In this document: piece by piece, positions 61,083 to 64,000 of the stretch
How positions within the stretch are numbered: the stretch's first letter is position 1
How the letters are laid out: each line of letters begins with the position of its first letter
From: Deltaproteobacteria bacterium
GTDB taxonomy: Bacteria > Myxococcota_A > UBA9160 > UBA4427
Reading direction: 5' to 3'
DNA: 64,000 bases
NCBI GenBank assembly: GCA_002691205.1
Contig: NZHD01000085.1
Coordinates: forward strand, 28,334-92,333
The notes under the pieces: generated by a model
What the model was told of the DNA's origin: nothing
The model's database searches: none
The model's input: the letters and a program-made list of their open reading frames with translations, nothing else
Program-made: the position numbers and the translations under genes

Positions 61083-62122
61083 GTACGATCCTGAAGGCTC
61101 TAAGACGTCTCGAGGCAGATGAACAACGCAAGACTGAGAGTCAGACTTTGTTAGAGGGGGAAGTCACTTCACCCAGGCGACGTCTTGCATTGATTTCGCC
61201 GATTTGGCTCTTGGGAGGCCTCGCCGTTCTGCTTGGGGCGGGCGTGGGTATAGGGTTAAGGGCTTGGTGGGCGGAAAGCCCAGCGCCCGTTTCGGTGACA
61301 GAGGCGAAGCCCTCGTCTCTTCCACCCATGGAATCGCCTCGCGAACCTTTTGTCCAACAACAATCGGAACCGCGACTTGATTCTCGACCGCTCGCCAATC
61401 CTCGAGCCGTAGTTGAAGACGCTCCGCGTATTGTGGCTCGCTCGCGAACTGCAGAGCCGGTTGATCGCCCGCCTGCTCTGAAGCAGCCAGAGCCGCAGAA
61501 AGCGTCGACTTCAACAACCGTAGCTGCGGGCCCGGTGCGTGTGGTTTCTGATTTGCCGGTGGCTCAAGCCCGGTCAGTACCTGAAAAGGCCGTGGTTCAG
61601 AAGACGCCGGTGGCGGAAGGTCCCGTTCGCTCTGTGGCCGCTTTACCCAAGGTCACACGAATGCCGGATGCATCCTCTGCGCCTCTCTCTAAAAATTCGA
61701 TCTCGGATGAAACAAAAGCGGCTCCAGTCGCGGTCGCCAAGGAGAAATCGCCGAAGCCAGATTTGCCGAAAGCAGATCAGCTTCGAGCGAAGCCCTCTCC
61801 CACGGAACCCACTGGCTCAGCGGTTCTCGCACCGAAAATAGCCGCGAAGGCTCAACCGGCTCGAAAAGAGGTGGCTCTCTCAAAGCCTCCGGTGATTCCG
61901 TCTCCCGTTCCGGTTCTCGAGGTGGTGGTGATGCGCACCGTGTGGCACCCGACGCCCGCGAAGCGTTCGGTCTATCTCTCCGCTGATGGGCGTCCCTCCG
62001 AAACTGTTTTTACAGAGGGAGATCTTTGGCAAGGCTGGAAAGTGGTGGAGATCAAGCTCTCAGGAGTGAGCTTTGAACGTCAAGGAGTTCGGGTTGAACG
62101 TCGAGTGGGTCAGGCCCGCTAG
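61079..62122 (+). CDS. gspB: type II secretion protein GspB
   Basis: A 347-residue single-pass protein, partner of GspA. It starts MSTILKALRRLEADEQ, typical of GspB, then a membrane helix (ALISPIWLLGGLAVLLGAGVGIGL). A long Pro/Ala/Lys-rich periplasmic linker (about 65-275) leads to the conserved GspB C-terminal domain: VWHPTPAKRSVYLSADGRPS, FTEGDLWQGWKVVEIKLSGVSF. The ATGA overlap with gspA shows coupling. The secretin and other gsp genes are not in this window. Confidence 0.93.
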   Translation: MSTILKALRRLEADEQRKTESQTLLEGEVTSPRRRLALISPIWLLGGLAVLLGAGVGIGLRAWWAESPAPVSVTEAKPSSLPPMESPREPFVQQQSEPRLDSRPLANPRAVVEDAPRIVARSRTAEPVDRPPALKQPEPQKASTSTTVAAGPVRVVSDLPVAQARSVPEKAVVQKTPVAEGPVRSVAALPKVTRMPDASSAPLSKNSISDETKAAPVAVAKEKSPKPDLPKADQLRAKPSPTEPTGSAVLAPKIAAKAQPARKEVALSKPPVIPSPVPVLEVVVMRTVWHPTPAKRSVYLSADGRPSETVFTEGDLWQGWKVVEIKLSGVSFERQGVRVERRVGQAR

Positions 62123-62150
62123 GAGAGTCTAGAGGCCTCTTTTGGGTGCC

Positions 62151-62936
62151 CTAGTGGAATCGATTGGGACGGTCATCGTCGTCTTGGTCGCGCTTGCGGC
62201 GATCCTCGTTGTGAACCGCTCGTATTTTTTGGCGCATGCGGTAGCGCCGGTATTTGTGCTGCATCGCGGCGATGGTCGGGGCTCCAGGTGTCTGGCCCTC
62301 TCGGACAAGGTAAATCCAGCCAACGATAATCCCGCCGGCGTGACCGAGATGACTCACGTTCGAGGGGCCACTCACATATTCCATAAACAGCATGAAGGGA
62401 ATCAACCAGATGGCCTTGATGGGCATGGGGGGGAAGATCAGCATGAGGGTTCGATTGGGCCAGGTAAACGCATAGGCGAGGATAACGCCCATGACGGCGC
62501 CGGATGCGCCCAGCGTCGGGATGAACATGCCTTGATCAACAGGCCAGAAGCCCATCAGAACAGGCACCCAGGGTACAGAGGCGATAAGGAAACCGGCCCC
62601 GATGCCGCAAACCAGGTAATAGCGGAGGAAGCGCTCATCTCCCCAGAGTTGGGCCAGAGGGGACCCGAACATCCAGAGCATCAGAAGGTTGAAGATGATG
62701 TGAAGAGGGCTGAAGGGACTGTGGAGCCACATGTAAGTGAAGGGTTGCCAAAATTTGAAGTCGACCCAGACCTCCATGGGTGAGACGGCTCCCAGAGCCG
62801 AGAGGAGGTCGCCCCCTCCCGCGCTGCGTGTGAGGAGCTGGCCGATGAAAACGACGCCGTTCGCAATCAGAAGGTTTTTGATGATCCCTGGAGTGCTTCC
62901 AGGGCCGAATCCGAACTGTGATCTTCGTCCGTCCAA
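62151..62936 (-). CDS. rhomboid-family intramembrane serine protease
   Basis: A 261-residue membrane protease with about six helices. The catalytic dyad is Ser145 in TLGASGAVMG and His199 in SHLGHAGG; the HIIFN (about 79-83) gives the oxyanion-stabilising residues. WRPFTY-like WQPFTYMWLHS opens loop 1. The tail (YRRYRMRQKIRAVHNEDRRKRDQDDDDRPN) is highly charged and lies in the cytoplasm. The start is TTG 62936; no clear ribosome site. It converges on gspB with a 28-base gap. Confidence 0.92.
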   Translation of the reverse strand: MDGRRSQFGFGPGSTPGIIKNLLIANGVVFIGQLLTRSAGGGDLLSALGAVSPMEVWVDFKFWQPFTYMWLHSPFSPLHIIFNLLMLWMFGSPLAQLWGDERFLRYYLVCGIGAGFLIASVPWVPVLMGFWPVDQGMFIPTLGASGAVMGVILAYAFTWPNRTLMLIFPPMPIKAIWLIPFMLFMEYVSGPSNVSHLGHAGGIIVGWIYLVREGQTPGAPTIAAMQHKYRRYRMRQKIRAVHNEDRRKRDQDDDDRPNRFH

Positions 62937-63166
62937 TGTGGGTTGATCTCCGCAAGCGCGTGGAAACCGGTTGCTGCGCTTATCTATGACGGTCTGAGAC
63001 CATCTATTTTACTTCACCGCGAAGTGAGTTCACCTCGCCCGCATTGGGGAGAGGGCGATCACGAATAAAGAAGCTTTCGTGGGCCAAAAGGTCCATAAAG
63101 CCCTTCTCCCTCTGTGGGGAAGCTAATGAGCAGACCCTCCAGAGTCAATTCCCGAAGGGCAGTTTT

Positions 63167-63694
63167 TCAGTCTCGCCCTTGCTCCTGCGTCCTTCGAGCC
63201 GCGTGAATGAGAGCCAAAGCGCTCTTCGCATCTGGCAATTGGTCGGTCCAGATCATCTCAAGTGCCTCTTTGAGCGGAAGGGGGACGAGTTCGATCCATT
63301 CGTCCTCATCAAGGTTTCGTTCGCCTTCGGCGAGGTCAAAAGCGGAGAAAAGGTGAATTCTTTCATCGGTGAAGCCGGGGGCCGTCCAGATGCTTCCCAT
63401 GAATTCGGCTCGTCCCGCACGTTTTCCTGTCTCTTCCTCGAGTTCTCGTAGGGCGCAGGCCTCGGGCGACTCGCCTGGGTCTAGCTTTCCTGCGGGTACT
63501 TCATAGATGAATCCGCCGATGGCCGGTCGATATTGCCGAATTAAGAGAACTTCAGTGGCCGAGAGAAAGGGGACGACGGCGGACGCGCCTGGGTGTCTCA
63601 TGATTTCCACCGGCGTTCGGCGGCCATCCGGCATGGCGACTTCTTCAGTTTTCATCTCAAGCTTGAAATCGTTTTTTTTCGAATTCTGAGTCAT
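63167..63694 (-). CDS. NUDIX hydrolase, ADP-ribose pyrophosphatase-like
   Basis: A 175-residue NUDIX enzyme. The box is GKLDPGESPEACALRELEEETG, preceded by IRQYRPAIGGFIYEVPAG, characteristic of ADP-ribose pyrophosphatases (NudF type). WTAPGFTDERIHLFSAFDL supplies further ligands. It would split ADP-ribose into AMP and ribose 5-phosphate. ATG 63694 is used. It is divergent from the last, incomplete gene. Confidence 0.93.
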   Translation of the reverse strand: MTQNSKKNDFKLEMKTEEVAMPDGRRTPVEIMRHPGASAVVPFLSATEVLLIRQYRPAIGGFIYEVPAGKLDPGESPEACALRELEEETGKRAGRAEFMGSIWTAPGFTDERIHLFSAFDLAEGERNLDEDEWIELVPLPLKEALEMIWTDQLPDAKSALALIHAARRTQEQGRD

Positions 63695-63806
63695 GCTGGT
63701 ACCGCTAGCACAAGCCGGGCGTTCAATCAGCGATCTTAAGGGGAGGCTTTCTTATGAATGGGTGGCCGATCCATCTCGACTGACTTTCAAGGAGTTTGAT
63801 TCAGGC

Positions 63807-64000
63807 ATGACACGCGCATTTGAGAGACCGGTTGTTCTTCCCCTGCCCGAGTCCCAGGCAAAATCGGGTGAGGTACTTGAAGCACTCTATGTGCCTGTCC
63901 CCGAACCCATGGGCGCCGCGTTAATCGCCCCCCCCCACCCATTGATGGGGGGCAGTATGGAATCGCCCATTTTGACCGAAATGGCTTGGGCCTGTGAAAA
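63807..64000 (+). CDS. alpha/beta hydrolase, 3' end outside the window
   Basis: The frame from ATG 63807 runs off the window. The visible 64 codons include GAALIAPPHPLMGGSMESPI, the opening of a group of alpha/beta hydrolases (KANL3/Tex30-like and related dienelactone-type proteins), where HPL-x-GG forms the oxyanion turn. The frame is open further back to ATG 63693, so the start is uncertain; no good ribosome site was seen for either. The catalytic Ser and His are beyond the end. Confidence 0.7.
   Translation, partial: MTRAFERPVVLPLPESQAKSGEVLEALYVPVPEPMGAALIAPPHPLMGGSMESPILTEMAWACE

Overview
This window looks like chromosome from a Gram-negative, mostly aerobic bacterium of the deltaproteobacterial kind (Myxococcota, Binatota or a related marine or soil lineage). 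That placement is inference from gene content: outer-membrane lipoproteins, a PqiA/PqiB (MCE) operon, type II secretion proteins GspA/GspB, a DUF3604 lipoprotein, F420-dependent oxidoreductases, a quinohaemoprotein alcohol dehydrogenase, a RegB/RegA redox pair and an apparent selenoprotein. There is no rRNA, tRNA, CRISPR array, insertion sequence or prophage. The genes are short operons of 1-4 genes on both strands, often with ATGA overlaps.

Layout. 1-2.2 kb: the 3' part of a DEAD-box RNA helicase and an alpha/beta hydrolase. 2.2-4.0 kb: a gene-poor gap with a purine-rich repeat. 4.0-7.7 kb: DUF3604 lipoprotein, MOSC protein and glutathione transferase. 7.9-9.7 kb: a tightly coupled ExbB-like/ExbD-like/unknown membrane cassette, followed by a convergent PQQ-cytochrome c alcohol dehydrogenase. 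12-16.4 kb: SirB1-type protein, lipoprotein, an AhpD-like protein with an in-frame UGA (C-x-x-U), a second MOSC protein and a TerB-like protein. 16.6-29.3 kb: a catabolic or lipid-type region with F420-dependent LLM oxidoreductase, MFS transporter, HSL-type esterase, FMN 2-hydroxyacid oxidase, an operon of ThDP enzyme/CaiB-type CoA-transferase/enoyl-CoA hydratase, a DAO-type oxidoreductase, a Ddn-type F420 protein, a 30-residue membrane peptide and a haloalkane dehalogenase.

29.4-32.3 kb: pqiA-pqiA-pqiB plus a small membrane protein. 32.5-35.8 kb: ArsC, DUF1499, DUF427, an aquaporin with a Cys-rich tail, and a YkvA-like protein. 36.4-37.0 kb: a self-contained unit of a near-perfect sigma-54 promoter, an 85-residue exported protein and a perfect 15-bp-stem terminator. 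37.1-42.4 kb: cyclophilin lipoprotein, several small unknown proteins, a cytochrome c lipoprotein and an esterase. 42.7-49.5 kb: a small-molecule or glycoconjugate region with inositol-3-phosphate synthase, asparagine synthase, a PaaK-like adenylate-forming ligase, a GHMP (glucuronokinase-like) kinase and a sugar-1-phosphate nucleotidyltransferase. 49.6-55.7 kb: MBL hydrolase, an SDR-RegB-RegA-SDR operon on the minus strand and a SurA/PpiC-like protein. 55.7-56.9 kb: a repeat-bearing spacer and a zinc-ribbon protein. 56.9-64 kb: AMIN-domain protein, type II pantothenate kinase, GspA and GspB, rhomboid protease, NUDIX hydrolase, and the start of an alpha/beta hydrolase cut by the window end.

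The strongest unusual signals are the UGA-containing AhpD-like gene with a downstream hairpin (14.3-14.8 kb), the sigma-54 small-protein unit (36.5-37.0 kb), and the three-gene proton-channel cassette (7.9-9.7 kb).
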